Source: Pseudomonas tolaasii NCPPB 2192
GTDB lineage: Bacteria > Pseudomonadota > Gammaproteobacteria > Pseudomonadales > Pseudomonadaceae
Length of the DNA: 64,000 bases
Reading direction: 5' to 3'
NCBI RefSeq assembly: GCF_002813445.1
Contig: NZ_PHHD01000001.1
Span: 1,178,001-1,242,000 of the forward strand
Shown: piece by piece, positions 33,711-42,230 of the stretch
Position numbering within the stretch: position 1 is the stretch's first letter
Layout: each line of letters starts with the position of its first letter
Position numbers and translations under genes: made by a program
Notes under the pieces: generated by a model
The model's input: the letters and a program-made list of their open reading frames with translations, nothing else
Databases searched by the model: none
What the model was told of the DNA's origin: nothing

Positions 33711-35612
33711 TCAGGTCGATGGTGAAACCCGGCGTTTCTCGGCCAGCCGGCTGCGGCCGTACAGCACCACGATCGCCACAATCGCCACCGCCTGCGCACC
33801 CAGCGAGTACGCATCGGCGTGAATACCCAGCCAGTCAAAATCAAAGAACGCCACCGGCCGCGTGCCGAAAATTCCGGCTTCCTGCAACGCTTTCACGCCA
33901 TGCCCGGCGAACACCACCGACAACGCACACAGCAGCGCCGCGTTGATGCCAAAGAACAACGCCAGCGGCAGCTTCGCCGAACCGCGCAGGATCACCCACG
34001 CCAGGCCCACCAGCAGCACCAGCGCCGTGGCGCCACCGGCCAGCACGGCGTTGTGCCCGGCGGGGCCGGCTTGCAGCCACAGGGTTTCGTAGAACAGGAT
34101 CACCTCGAACAGTTCGCGGTACACCGAGAAGAACGCCAGCATTGCAAAGCCGAAGCGCCCGCCGCCGCCCACCAGGCTGCTCTTGATGTAGTCCTGCCAG
34201 GCGGCTGCGTGGCGGCGGTCATGCATCCACACGCCCAACCACAGCACCATCACGCTGGCGAACAGCGCCGTGCAGCCTTCCAGCAGTTCACGCTGGGCGC
34301 CGCTGACGTCAATCACATAGGCCGCCAACGCCCACGTGCCGAGGCCGGCCAACAGTGCCAGGCCCCAACCCGCGTTGACGCTGCGCACCGCCGACTGCTG
34401 GCCGGTATTGCGCAGAAATGCAAGGATCGCCGCCAGCACCAAAATGGCTTCCAGCCCTTCACGCAGCAGAATCAGCAACCCGGAGAGATAACTCAGCGAC
34501 CAGCTCAAACCATCACTGCCCAGCAAACCGGCGGACTCAGTGAGCTTGCCCTTGGCGACATCCAGGCGCTGCTGCACCTGCTCGATCGGCAAACCGTCCT
34601 GCAACGACTGCCGATAGGCCATCAGGGCCTTTTCGGTGTCTTTGCGCACGTTGGCGTCGACGTTATCGAGAGAGCTTTCCACCAGCTCGAAACCTTCAAG
34701 GTAGGCGGCCACCGACAGGTCGTAGGCCTGCTCGTGGTCACCGTTGCGGAAGGCGGCGAGGCTTTTGTCCAGCGTGGTGGCGGTGTAGTTCAGCAACTGC
34801 GCGGGGCCACGCTTGACCTGTGGCGGCTGTGCGCGCTGGGCACGGAATGTGGCGGCGACGGCAGGGCCGCTGGCAGCCAGTACCTCGTTCGGGGTTTGGC
34901 GCGCCAGGTCGGCCAGGTTGAAAGGTTGCTCGCTCTTGGCGGCAGCCGGGTCGGCGGTGAAACCGGCGATGTAGGTCGCCAAATCCCAGCGTTGGCGGTC
35001 GTCCAACTGGTCGGCAAAGGACGGCATGTCGGTGCCTTCAACGCCCAGGCCGAGGGTGTTGTAGATCGCGTAGAGGCTCAGGCGGTCCAGCCGCGCGGCA
35101 TCGCGCAGGTTGGCGGGCGGTGGTGTCATGCCGACGCTTGCGGGGCCATCACCGGCGCCGGTGGTGCCATGGCAGACCGAACACTGCTGCACGTAAAGCG
35201 GCGCGCCGCGGGCAGGGTCAGGCGTGATCGCTGGGGCCTGGCTGACTTCATACGCCACCGCCAGCTTTGCACCCAACTGGCGGGCTTGACGCGCAACTGC
35301 GCTGCCATCCTGACGAGCGGTGACCGCCGCCAGTAACTCATCGACACCCTTGACCAGCTCAGCGCGCTCGGGTTTCTCCGGCAACTGCGCGACCAGCCCC
35401 TGCAGAACACCAAGAAACTCCACCTGCTCACGGTATTCCGACTCGTCAACGACGTTACCCGCCTCGACGGTCGGCGGGTAGTCGGCACCAATGTAGTCCA
35501 GCAAATGCAGGGCCTGGGGAGCGCCTTCAGCGGTCGCGGCCAATAGATTGAAGCTGCACGACATCAACGCCGGCAAGACCAGCCAGGCGAGAAAACGGAA
35601 GGGGGCAGTCAT
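33711..35612 (-). CDS. Cytochrome c / FTR1 family iron permease fusion
   Basis: A 633-residue inner-membrane protein. A signal-like N-terminus is followed by a periplasmic c-type cytochrome domain (CSVCH at residues 144-148, with ADMPSFADQL-like methionine region GTDMPSF near 195), a helical linker, and a C-terminal FTR1 permease domain with the two iron-binding motifs LREGLEAIL and YRELFEVILFY. FTR1 proteins import iron after oxidation; the fused haem domain suggests electron transfer from iron to the respiratory chain (inference). No Fur box was evident to me upstream. Monocistronic by spacing. Confidence 0.88.
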   Translation of the reverse strand: MTAPFRFLAWLVLPALMSCSFNLLAATAEGAPQALHLLDYIGADYPPTVEAGNVVDESEYREQVEFLGVLQGLVAQLPEKPERAELVKGVDELLAAVTARQDGSAVARQARQLGAKLAVAYEVSQAPAITPDPARGAPLYVQQCSVCHGTTGAGDGPASVGMTPPPANLRDAARLDRLSLYAIYNTLGLGVEGTDMPSFADQLDDRQRWDLATYIAGFTADPAAAKSEQPFNLADLARQTPNEVLAASGPAVAATFRAQRAQPPQVKRGPAQLLNYTATTLDKSLAAFRNGDHEQAYDLSVAAYLEGFELVESSLDNVDANVRKDTEKALMAYRQSLQDGLPIEQVQQRLDVAKGKLTESAGLLGSDGLSWSLSYLSGLLILLREGLEAILVLAAILAFLRNTGQQSAVRSVNAGWGLALLAGLGTWALAAYVIDVSGAQRELLEGCTALFASVMVLWLGVWMHDRRHAAAWQDYIKSSLVGGGGRFGFAMLAFFSVYRELFEVILFYETLWLQAGPAGHNAVLAGGATALVLLVGLAWVILRGSAKLPLALFFGINAALLCALSVVFAGHGVKALQEAGIFGTRPVAFFDFDWLGIHADAYSLGAQAVAIVAIVVLYGRSRLAEKRRVSPST

Positions 35613-35751
35613 GAATGAATCTCAAGGGAAAATACGAAGTAACACTATTGTTCAGCGTTAACGACTTTCACTCAAGGTGTTATTGGCATTGCGACACAGC
35701 AATGCGGGAGAGGAAAGGCCCCTCTCCCAGCGGCTTGATGCCGTTTTTCAG

Positions 35752-36384
35752 TCAGGCCGTGGCGCGATGCAAGCTGGCCAGGAAGCCCGCCGCGCCGACA
35801 AACAACCCGGCAAACGTGCGGTTCATGCGTTTCTGCTGTTTAGGCGTGCGCAGCAGGCGCAATACTTTCGACGCCAGCCCCGTATAACCGGCCATTACGA
35901 TCATATCGACGCAAATCATCGTCGCGCCGAGGATCAGATACTGAATCAGCAACGGTGCATGCGGGTCCACGAACTGCGGCAATACCGCCAGCATGAACAC
36001 CAGCGCCTTGGGGTTGCTGGCATTTACGAGGAAGCCACGGAACATCATCGCCATCGGCTTGCCGATCGGGCGAATCGCTGCGTCTTCACTCATATCCATG
36101 GGCAGCGCGCGCCATTGCTTGATGGCCAGGTACACCAGGTACGCCACGCCAAACCATTTGATCGCATAAAACGCGGTCGACGACGCCGCCAGAATGGCAC
36201 CCAGCCCGCCTGCCACCACGGCAATCTGCATCGCCAGGCCCAGTTGCAGGCCAATGGCATTCCAGTAGCCGCGCAGGAAACCGTATTGCAGGCCGCTGGA
36301 CATCGAAGCGATGGCGCCGGCGCCAGGGGAAAGGGAGATGATCCAACTGGCCACGAAAAAGGCCAGCCATGTGTCGAGTGCCAT
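35752..36384 (-). CDS. LysE family amino-acid/metabolite exporter
   Basis: A 210-residue inner-membrane exporter. The RhtB/LysE signature is present near the N-terminus (WIISLSPGAGAIASMSSGLQYG), followed by six hydrophobic segments; the central loop has NPKALVFMLAVLPQFVDP. Such proteins export amino acids or analogues. A strong inverted repeat lies just upstream of its ribosome site (36401-36430). Substrate unknown. Confidence 0.9.
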   Translation of the reverse strand: MALDTWLAFFVASWIISLSPGAGAIASMSSGLQYGFLRGYWNAIGLQLGLAMQIAVVAGGLGAILAASSTAFYAIKWFGVAYLVYLAIKQWRALPMDMSEDAAIRPIGKPMAMMFRGFLVNASNPKALVFMLAVLPQFVDPHAPLLIQYLILGATMICVDMIVMAGYTGLASKVLRLLRTPKQQKRMNRTFAGLFVGAAGFLASLHRATA

Positions 36385-36400
36385 TACCCACCTCGGGAAA

Positions 36401-36430
36401 GAGTTAGCGTTTGTTGGCTAAAGCTAACTC
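36401..36430. promoter_or_regulatory. 8-base inverted repeat upstream of the LysE-type gene
   Basis: GAGTTAGC (36401-36408) and GCTAACTC (36423-36430) are perfect inverted copies with a 14-base centre. The element ends 16 bases before the exporter ATG, next to the ribosome site GAGGTGG. It could be an operator, or an mRNA hairpin controlling initiation. The sequence does not tell which. Confidence 0.4.
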
Positions 36431-36473
36431 CGCTGACCAAAGGCTGGCTATAGATTTTTACAAGATGTGAATG

Positions 36474-37046
36474 CTAACGGTCGCCCGGGAACACATGGTT
36501 GCCCGGCCAACGCCGCACCGATCGCTGGAAAAACAGGCTGTTGGGCACCTGCACCATCGCGCTGCCGGTACCGGCGTCTTCCACTTCGATCAACGTGGTG
36601 TAGAGCAGGTTGATCGCGACCACCCGCCCTTTCACACCCGGTTTGTCGACGGTGTCCACTAACTCAACGATATCGCCGAGGCGAAACGGCCCGACAGTGA
36701 AGATCAAAATCGCGCACAGCAGGTTCGACAACACCGACCACATGGCAAAGAACGCCACCGCCGCCACTGCGACAAACCCCGACAAGGCCGTCCACAACAC
36801 CGTGGCGGAAACGCCCAGGCGGCCGAGCACGAAAATCAGCGCACTGCCCATGATCAGCCAACGCAAGCCGCCACGCAGGGGCATCAGCAGTTGCGGCGGG
36901 AATGGGTAGCGCTCGCCCAGACGGGTGAGGCCCTTGGCGACGAAGCGCTGGGCCAGATAGCCCGCCAGCAGAATCAGCAGAATCTGTATGCCGATCCACA
37001 CCGGCTCCACCCATTGCGCCGGCAGCGGCAGTTGCAGCGCTTCCAT
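36474..37046 (-). CDS. Small mechanosensitive ion channel (MscS family)
   Basis: A 190-residue MscS-family protein: three hydrophobic segments (IQILLILLAGYLAQRFV, WLIMGSALIFVLGRLGV, TALSGFVAVAAVAFFAMWSVLSNLL, the last being the pore-lining type helix), then a short beta domain (FRLGDIVELVDTVDKPGVKGRVVAINLLYTTLIEVED). The large C-terminal cage of E. coli MscS is missing, so this is a short form. Its ATG overlaps the ABC-F stop by one base (TGATG), so the two are co-translated. Confidence 0.9.
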   Translation of the reverse strand: MEALQLPLPAQWVEPVWIGIQILLILLAGYLAQRFVAKGLTRLGERYPFPPQLLMPLRGGLRWLIMGSALIFVLGRLGVSATVLWTALSGFVAVAAVAFFAMWSVLSNLLCAILIFTVGPFRLGDIVELVDTVDKPGVKGRVVAINLLYTTLIEVEDAGTGSAMVQVPNSLFFQRSVRRWPGNHVFPGDR

Positions 37047-38956
37047 CAGGACAGCGCCTCCAGCTCCGCTTGCAGGGTTTCGAGCAGCTCGAGGGCTTCC
37101 ATCCAGGTTTCCTCCAACTGCCCTTCGCGCACCTTGAGCTTGGCCTGCTCGGCCAACAAGTCACGCAGCTCGTCCTTGCGGGCGGCTTCGTACACGGCAC
37201 TGTCGCCCAGGCTGGCTTCGATTTTGGCCAGGCGTTCGTGCACCTTGCCCAGCTCGGCTTCCAGCTTGTCGGCTTCACGCTTGTGGGGCGCCAATTGCTG
37301 ACGCAGCGCAGCCGCCGCCTGGCGCTGGGCCTTCTTGTCGGTCTTGTCCGGGTTGACCGGCGTGTTGCTGACCGGCGCGTTACGCAGGCGATAGTCCGTC
37401 AACCAGCGCGCGTAGTCGTCGAGGTCGCCATCGAACTCTTCGACTTTGCCGTCGGCCACCAGCAGGAAGTTGTCGGTGGTGCTCTTGAGCAAGTGGCGAT
37501 CGTGTGACACCACCAATACCGCACCGCTGAACTCCTGCAGCGCCATGGTCAGGGCCAGGCGCATTTCCAGGTCCAGGTGGTTGGTCGGTTCATCGAGCAG
37601 CAGCAGGTTCGGGCGGTCCCAGGCGATCAAGGCCAGGGCCAGACGGGCTTTTTCGCCGCCGGAGAAATTCAGCACCGGCTCGTCGATACGCGCGCCACGG
37701 AAGTCGAAACCGCCGAGGAAGTCGCGCAGGGTCTGCTCGCGCTCGGTCGGCGCCAGGCGCTGCAGGTGCAGCAACGGGCTGGCCTTGGAGTCCAGAGAGT
37801 CAAGCTGATGCTGGGCGAAGTAGCCCACGACCGTGTTCTCGCCACGGGTCAACCGCCCGGCCAACGGCGAAAGCTCGCCCGAGAGGTTCTTGATCAGCGT
37901 CGACTTGCCCGCGCCGTTAGGCCCGAGCAAACCGATACGCGCACCCGGCGTGAGCTGCAGCTTGACCTTCTCCAGGATGGTTTTGTCGCCATAACCCAGG
38001 CGTGCATCCGAAAGGTCCAGCAACGGGCTGGAGATTTTTACCGATTCGCGGAACACGAAGTCGAACGGAGAATCGACGTGGGCCGCCGACAGCTCTTCCA
38101 TGCGCTCAAGCGCCTTGATCCGGCTCTGGGCCTGACGGGCCTTGGTGGCCTGGGCCTTGAAGCGGGCGATGTAGCTTTCCATGTGCGCACGTTGCGCCTG
38201 CTGCTTCTCGTAGGCCTGTTGTTGCTGGGCTAGGCGCTCGGCACGCGCGCGCTCGAACGCGGTGTAGCCGCCGCGGTAAAGGGTGATTTTTTTCTGTTCG
38301 ACGTGGGCGATGTTGTCGACCACCGCGTCGAGGAAATCCCGGTCGTGGGAAATCAGCAGCAAGGTACCGGGGTAGCTTTTGAGGAAGTCTTCCAGCCACA
38401 GGATTGCATCGAGGTCCAGGTGGTTGGTCGGTTCATCGAGCAGCAACAGGTCCGACGGGCACATCAGCGCCTGCGCCAGGTTCAGGCGCATACGCCAGCC
38501 GCCGGAGAAGTCGGCGACCGGGCGGTCCATCTGTTCGTTGGTGAAGCCAAGACCGGCGAGCATTTTGCGCGCGCGGGCGTCGGCGGTGTAGCCGTCGGCG
38601 CTGTCGAGTTCCGCGTGCAAGCGGGCCTGGGCGGCGCCGTCCTGGGCTTTCTCGGCCTCGGCGAGGTCGTGTTGCACCTGGCGCAAGTGCAGGTCGCCAT
38701 CGAGCACGTAGTCGATCGCGATGCGTTCCAGGGTGTCGATCTCCTGGCGCATATGGGCGATGCGCCAGTCGGCCGGCAGCAGGCAGTCCCCGGAATCCGG
38801 AGTCAACTCACCCAGCAACAAGGCGAACAACGTGGATTTGCCGGCGCCGTTGGCACCGATCAGGCCGGCTTTGTGACCGGCGTGCAGGGTCAGCTCGGCG
38901 TCTTCGAGAAGACGTTGCGGGCCACGCTGTAATGTTAGGCTTTGAAGTCGGATCAT
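37046..38956 (-). CDS. ABC-F family ATPase (YheS-like)
   Basis: A 636-residue soluble protein with two ABC domains and no membrane spans. Walker A motifs are GANGAGKST (near 35) and GPNGAGKST (near 345); signature regions are FSGGWRMRL and FSGGEKARLAL; Walker B regions are LLLLDEPTNHLD, twice. A charged coiled coil (about 240-290) links the domains, and a C-terminal basic coiled coil (RQAAAALRQQLAPHKREADKL...) may touch the ribosome. ABC-F proteins act on translating ribosomes. Not obviously an antibiotic-resistance member. Confidence 0.93.
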   Translation of the reverse strand: MIRLQSLTLQRGPQRLLEDAELTLHAGHKAGLIGANGAGKSTLFALLLGELTPDSGDCLLPADWRIAHMRQEIDTLERIAIDYVLDGDLHLRQVQHDLAEAEKAQDGAAQARLHAELDSADGYTADARARKMLAGLGFTNEQMDRPVADFSGGWRMRLNLAQALMCPSDLLLLDEPTNHLDLDAILWLEDFLKSYPGTLLLISHDRDFLDAVVDNIAHVEQKKITLYRGGYTAFERARAERLAQQQQAYEKQQAQRAHMESYIARFKAQATKARQAQSRIKALERMEELSAAHVDSPFDFVFRESVKISSPLLDLSDARLGYGDKTILEKVKLQLTPGARIGLLGPNGAGKSTLIKNLSGELSPLAGRLTRGENTVVGYFAQHQLDSLDSKASPLLHLQRLAPTEREQTLRDFLGGFDFRGARIDEPVLNFSGGEKARLALALIAWDRPNLLLLDEPTNHLDLEMRLALTMALQEFSGAVLVVSHDRHLLKSTTDNFLLVADGKVEEFDGDLDDYARWLTDYRLRNAPVSNTPVNPDKTDKKAQRQAAAALRQQLAPHKREADKLEAELGKVHERLAKIEASLGDSAVYEAARKDELRDLLAEQAKLKVREGQLEETWMEALELLETLQAELEALS

Positions 38957-39006
38957 AATGGCGGCGGAGTCTACCAGCTTCGTTGACTGCTGGCTTGGGT
39001 GTGAAT

Positions 39007-39465
39007 ATGTGCGCTGACCTGTGGAGCTTTGCCCTCTCGACTTACGCCCGATCGGGCGTCGAAGCCGTTTGCCTGCGCTTGCAGGAACAAGGCGCGGACG
39101 TGTGCCTGCTGCTGTGCGCGGCGTGGCTGGAGCAACGCGGCGTAGTGCTGACCGATGAGCGCGTGCAGGCTCTCAGGCACATCGCCGGGCCCTGGCAGTC
39201 GCAAGTGATCGAACCGTTGCGGCAGATGCGTGTGCAATGGCGTGCCATGGCGCAGCAGGATGAGCCTTTGGCGGGGTTACGGGAGCGGGTCAAAGCCCTG
39301 GAGTTGGATGCCGAACGGCAATTGCTGGCGCGCCTGCAAGCAGTGGCGCAGGCATGGCCGACACAGCAGGGTCAACAGAAATGGCTTGAAGGCTTGGCGA
39401 CCGAAGCCGCCAACCTCGACCGCGACGCGCTGCAGTTGCTGCGCGCCGCGGCCACCGGCACTTAG
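39007..39465 (+). CDS. TIGR02444 family protein
   Basis: A 152-residue cytoplasmic protein of unknown function (MCADLWSFALSTYARSGVEAVCLRLQEQGADVCLLLCAAWLE...). The family is conserved in pseudomonads and usually sits beside the ABC-F gene and algP. Mostly helical, no catalytic signature that I recognise. An in-frame TTG at 38983 and GTG at 39001 lie upstream; the ATG at 39007 is used. The stop overlaps the convergent algP stop by four bases. Confidence 0.85.
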   Translation: MCADLWSFALSTYARSGVEAVCLRLQEQGADVCLLLCAAWLEQRGVVLTDERVQALRHIAGPWQSQVIEPLRQMRVQWRAMAQQDEPLAGLRERVKALELDAERQLLARLQAVAQAWPTQQGQQKWLEGLATEAANLDRDALQLLRAAATGT

Positions 39466-40640
39466 GAAGCGCTGGTTGGGGTGGTGCTTGGCGCTACCGG
39501 AGCAGGCGTGCTGCTGGCCGATGCGGTTGGCGCGGTGGACGCTGCCGGTGCCGCGGGAGCTGCTGGCGTCGCCGGCTTGGCGGCTGCTGGTTTGGCTGCA
39601 GCAGGTTTGGCGGCTGGCTTGACGGCTGGCTTTGCAGCAGCAGGTTTGGCCGCTGGCTTGGCGGCTGGTTTCGCAGCAGCAGGTTTGGCCGCTGGCTTGG
39701 CGGCTGGTTTCGCAGCAGCAGGTTTGGCCGCTGGCTTGGCCGCTGGTTTTGCAGCAGCAGGTTTGGCAGCTGGCTTGGCGGCCGGTTTTGCAGCAGCAGG
39801 TTTGGCCGCTGGCTTGGCGGCTGGTTTCGCAGCAGCGGTTTTAGCAGCTGGCTTGGCGGCCGGTTTGGCAGCAGCGGTTTTAGCAACTGGCTTGGCGGCC
39901 GGTTTGGCAGCAGCGGTTTTAGCAGCTGGCTTGGCGGCTGGTTTGGCAGCAGCGGTTTTAGCAGCTGGCTTGGCGGCCGGTTTTGCAGCAGCAGTTTTAG
40001 CAGCTGGCTTGGCGGCCGGTTTGGCAGCAGCAGTTTTAGCGGCTGGCTTGGCGGCCGGTTTGGCAGCAGCGGTTTTGGCAGTTGGCTTGGCCGCTGGTTT
40101 CGCAGCAGCGGTTTTGGCAGCTGGCTTGGCAGCTGGTTTTGCAGCAGCGGTCTTGGCAGTTGGCTTGGCGGCCGGTTTCGCAGCAGCGGTTTTGGCAACT
40201 GGCTTCGCGGCGGGTTTCGACGCGACAGCTTTTGCCGGTGTACGGGCACCCAATGCCTTAGCTACAGCTTCCTTCACACGACCAACGCCCTGGGCCAGTT
40301 TCAGGCTTTCTTGAGCATCTTTTTTGAGTTGGGAGATGTAGGTGCGGGTTTCAGCTTGGCGATCCTTGAGGGCGTCGAGCAGGTCCTCAAGTTCTTTGAC
40401 GGCGTCTTTGGCTTTGGCTTGTGCCTTGGCCTTGCCGGCAGTAGCGGCGTCTTGCAGTTTGGTGCGGGATTTGTGCAGCTTTTCTTGCGCTTTACCGCGT
40501 TGCTTTTCCAGCTTGGCGAGCAGCTTTTCTGCGTCGGCCAAGGCTTGGGTGCAAGCGCTTTCCAGATGTTCGAGCAAGCTGCCCGAGAGTTGTTGGAGTA
40601 AATGCAACGGGGTATTAACAGGCTTCTGTTTGGCCGACAT
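39462..40640 (-). CDS. algP: AlgP, histone H1-like Lys/Ala/Pro-repeat protein
   Basis: A 392-residue protein. Residues 1 to about 130 form a charged helical domain (LLQQLSGSLLEHLESACTQALADAEKLLAKLEKQ...). Residues 150 to about 345 are some 15 tandem copies of a 13-residue unit K-[T/P]-AAAKPAAKP-[A/T/V]-A, and the tail is Ala/Pro/Ser/Thr-rich. The repeat resembles histone H1 tails and should bind DNA nonspecifically; in P. aeruginosa AlgP affects algD expression. Repeat number is prone to change. The antisense frame is open because of the repeat composition. Confidence 0.93.
   Translation of the reverse strand: MSAKQKPVNTPLHLLQQLSGSLLEHLESACTQALADAEKLLAKLEKQRGKAQEKLHKSRTKLQDAATAGKAKAQAKAKDAVKELEDLLDALKDRQAETRTYISQLKKDAQESLKLAQGVGRVKEAVAKALGARTPAKAVASKPAAKPVAKTAAAKPAAKPTAKTAAAKPAAKPAAKTAAAKPAAKPTAKTAAAKPAAKPAAKTAAAKPAAKPAAKTAAAKPAAKPAAKTAAAKPAAKPAAKTAAAKPAAKPVAKTAAAKPAAKPAAKTAAAKPAAKPAAKPAAAKPAAKPAAKPAAAKPAAKPAAKPAAAKPAAKPAAKPAAAKPAAKPAAKPAAAKPAVKPAAKPAAAKPAAAKPATPAAPAAPAASTAPTASASSTPAPVAPSTTPTSAS
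39609..40193. repeat. 39-base tandem repeat array inside algP
   Basis: About 15 imperfect copies of a 39-base unit coding the 13-residue KTAAAKPAAKPAA-type repeat. Ten copies begin Lys-Thr and five begin Lys-Pro; the two types are grouped, showing local duplication. Copies differ mainly at third positions (GGCGGCCGG, GGCGGCTGG and similar). Copy number may vary by recombination or be misassembled. Confidence 0.9.
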
Positions 40641-40832
40641 GGTTTACCTCCTGGCTGACGTGGGTGCGGCTCATACTAGCCCTCTGCTCTTACCGCCGCT
40701 AGGGCATGTTGACAGTATCGTTTGCCTTGCGTTGCACCGTGAGAAAATTCTTATCGATATAACGAAAAACCACGGCTTTTTTTAAGCACTCACACTGGCA
40801 TAATCCGTCGCACTTTCGGCGGGAGATTGCCC

Positions 40833-41510
40833 ATGTCGCGTTACCTTTTTCTTGTGCTCGGCCTGGCGATTTCGGTGGCCAATGCGGGCGAACAAGCGCC
40901 ACCCAAAACTGCGGCCCAAGACCCGCACGACCTCGCCTACAGCCTGGGTGCAAGCCTGGGCGAACGCCTGCGCCAGGAAGTCCCTGACTTGCAGATCCAG
41001 GCGCTGCTTGATGGCCTCAAGCAAGCCTATCAAGGCAAGCCATTGGCCCTGGATAACGCGCGTATCGAGCAGATACTTGCGCAGCACGAAGCACAGAGCG
41101 CCGCCGATGCGCAGCTCCCGCAAAGTGAAAAAGCTCTCGCGGCCGAACGGCAATTTTTAGACAGGGAAAAAGCCACCAGCGGTGTGCGTGAACTGGCAGA
41201 TGGAATATTGCTGACCGAGTTGGCGCCTGGCACTGGCAGCAAGCCGCTGGCGAGCGATGAGGTACAAGTGAAGTACGTAGGGCGCCTGCCTGATGGAACC
41301 GTCTTCGATCAAAGCACACAACCACAATGGTTTCGCCTCGACAGCGTGATCAGTGGCTGGAGCAGTGCCTTGCAACAGATGTCGGTGGGTGCGAAATGGC
41401 GCTTGGTGATCCCCTCAGACCAGGCTTATGGCGCCGACGGTGCCGGTGAGTTGATACCGCCCTATACACCGTTGGTTTTCGAGATTGAATTGCTCGGCAC
41501 CCGACACTGA
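40833..41510 (+). CDS. Periplasmic FKBP-type peptidyl-prolyl isomerase
   Basis: A 225-residue folding helper. A signal peptide (MSRYLFLVLGLAISVANAG) is followed by an FKBP N-terminal dimerisation domain (HDLAYSLGASLGERLRQE, about 30-115) and a C-terminal FKBP domain (DEVQVKYVGRLPDGTVFDQS, WSSALQQMSVGAKWRLVIPSDQAYGADG, PPYTPLVFEIELL). Order and length match FkpA/Mip-like proteins. GGGAG precedes the ATG at 40833. Convergent with algQ over a shared terminator. Confidence 0.93.
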   Translation: MSRYLFLVLGLAISVANAGEQAPPKTAAQDPHDLAYSLGASLGERLRQEVPDLQIQALLDGLKQAYQGKPLALDNARIEQILAQHEAQSAADAQLPQSEKALAAERQFLDREKATSGVRELADGILLTELAPGTGSKPLASDEVQVKYVGRLPDGTVFDQSTQPQWFRLDSVISGWSSALQQMSVGAKWRLVIPSDQAYGADGAGELIPPYTPLVFEIELLGTRH

Positions 41511-41516
41511 CCCAAT

Positions 41517-41548
41517 AAAAAACGGTGCGCCATGCGCACCGTTCTTTT
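41517..41548. terminator. Bidirectional terminator between FKBP gene and algQ
   Basis: AACGGTGCGC, a CAT loop and GCGCACCGTT form a perfect 10-base-pair stem with an A-run before and CTTTT after it. It lies between two convergent stops (41510 and 41565), so it can serve both. Confidence 0.85.
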
Positions 41549-41564
41549 ATCTCGCAGGTCAAGG

Positions 41565-42023
41565 TCACGCCTGGGTGGCGGACTCTTCCTTGTGGGCGTT
41601 GTGCAGCACTTCGATCAAGCAGTCTTCGAGCTCGAAACGCTCGTGAAGCAGGGCCCCCAATTCCTTGAATTTCGCTGCCACACATTTACCGGCGTCACAC
41701 AGATCGGTGAACGCCAATAGCTTTTCGGTGATGACATCGATGCGCGGGTAAATCGTCTCGGCCAAATCCAGACCACGCTGATCATCGAAGGCTTCCGCCT
41801 CTTTGGTCAGTTGTTCATAGACGCCGAAATGACCGGCGGACACGTAGTCCACCAATACACCGCAGAAGTCCTGCAACGGTTCGCGATTCTCAGCCAATGC
41901 CTCGGGCTTTGCGCCGAGAGCATCAAAGGCCCGAACCAGTTCGTGACGTGCCTTCAACCAGCTGTCGATCAGCTTGTGCACCCCACCCCAGCGTTCCTGA
42001 GCATTCTGACAACTTTCCAGCAT
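41565..42023 (-). CDS. algQ: AlgQ, Rsd-like anti-sigma-70 regulator
   Basis: A 152-residue all-helical protein of the Rsd/AlgQ family, which binds region 4 of the housekeeping sigma factor and shifts polymerase use. Start MLESCQNAQERWGGVHKLIDSWLKAR and the block LQDFCGVLVDYVSAGHFGVYEQL are typical. In P. aeruginosa AlgQ (AlgR2) influences alginate and siderophore genes. The gene order algP, FKBP, algQ, dsbB is that of P. aeruginosa. Confidence 0.94.
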   Translation of the reverse strand: MLESCQNAQERWGGVHKLIDSWLKARHELVRAFDALGAKPEALAENREPLQDFCGVLVDYVSAGHFGVYEQLTKEAEAFDDQRGLDLAETIYPRIDVITEKLLAFTDLCDAGKCVAAKFKELGALLHERFELEDCLIEVLHNAHKEESATQA

Positions 42024-42230
42024 GATGATCTCTCTTCCCTATAGGGGCGCCGCCGCCTCTGCCCGCCGGTACTTCACGGATAAAGCAGCAGGCGGACAAG
42101 GCCGCATCTGGCAAACGGTTTCAATAACGCGTGCGGGCCAGATTATGCCCGCATGACTATGGCTTCAAGGTACGCAGGAGAGAAAGTTCATACAAGTGTT
42201 TAATCCCCGCCTACAAATTGCGACGGGCTT

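Noticed and set aside
35613..35751. A Fur box upstream of the iron permease gene
   Set aside because: The AT-rich stretch here does not show the paired GATAATGATAATCATTATC-like symmetry.
39609..40193. Regular repeats considered as a possible CRISPR array
   Set aside because: There are no unique spacers; the 39-base units are continuous, coding and in frame with AlgP.
39481..40314. A 277-codon Gly/Leu/Ala repeat frame opposite algP
   Set aside because: Arises because the Lys/Ala/Pro codon repeat is stop-free on both strands; no start signals.
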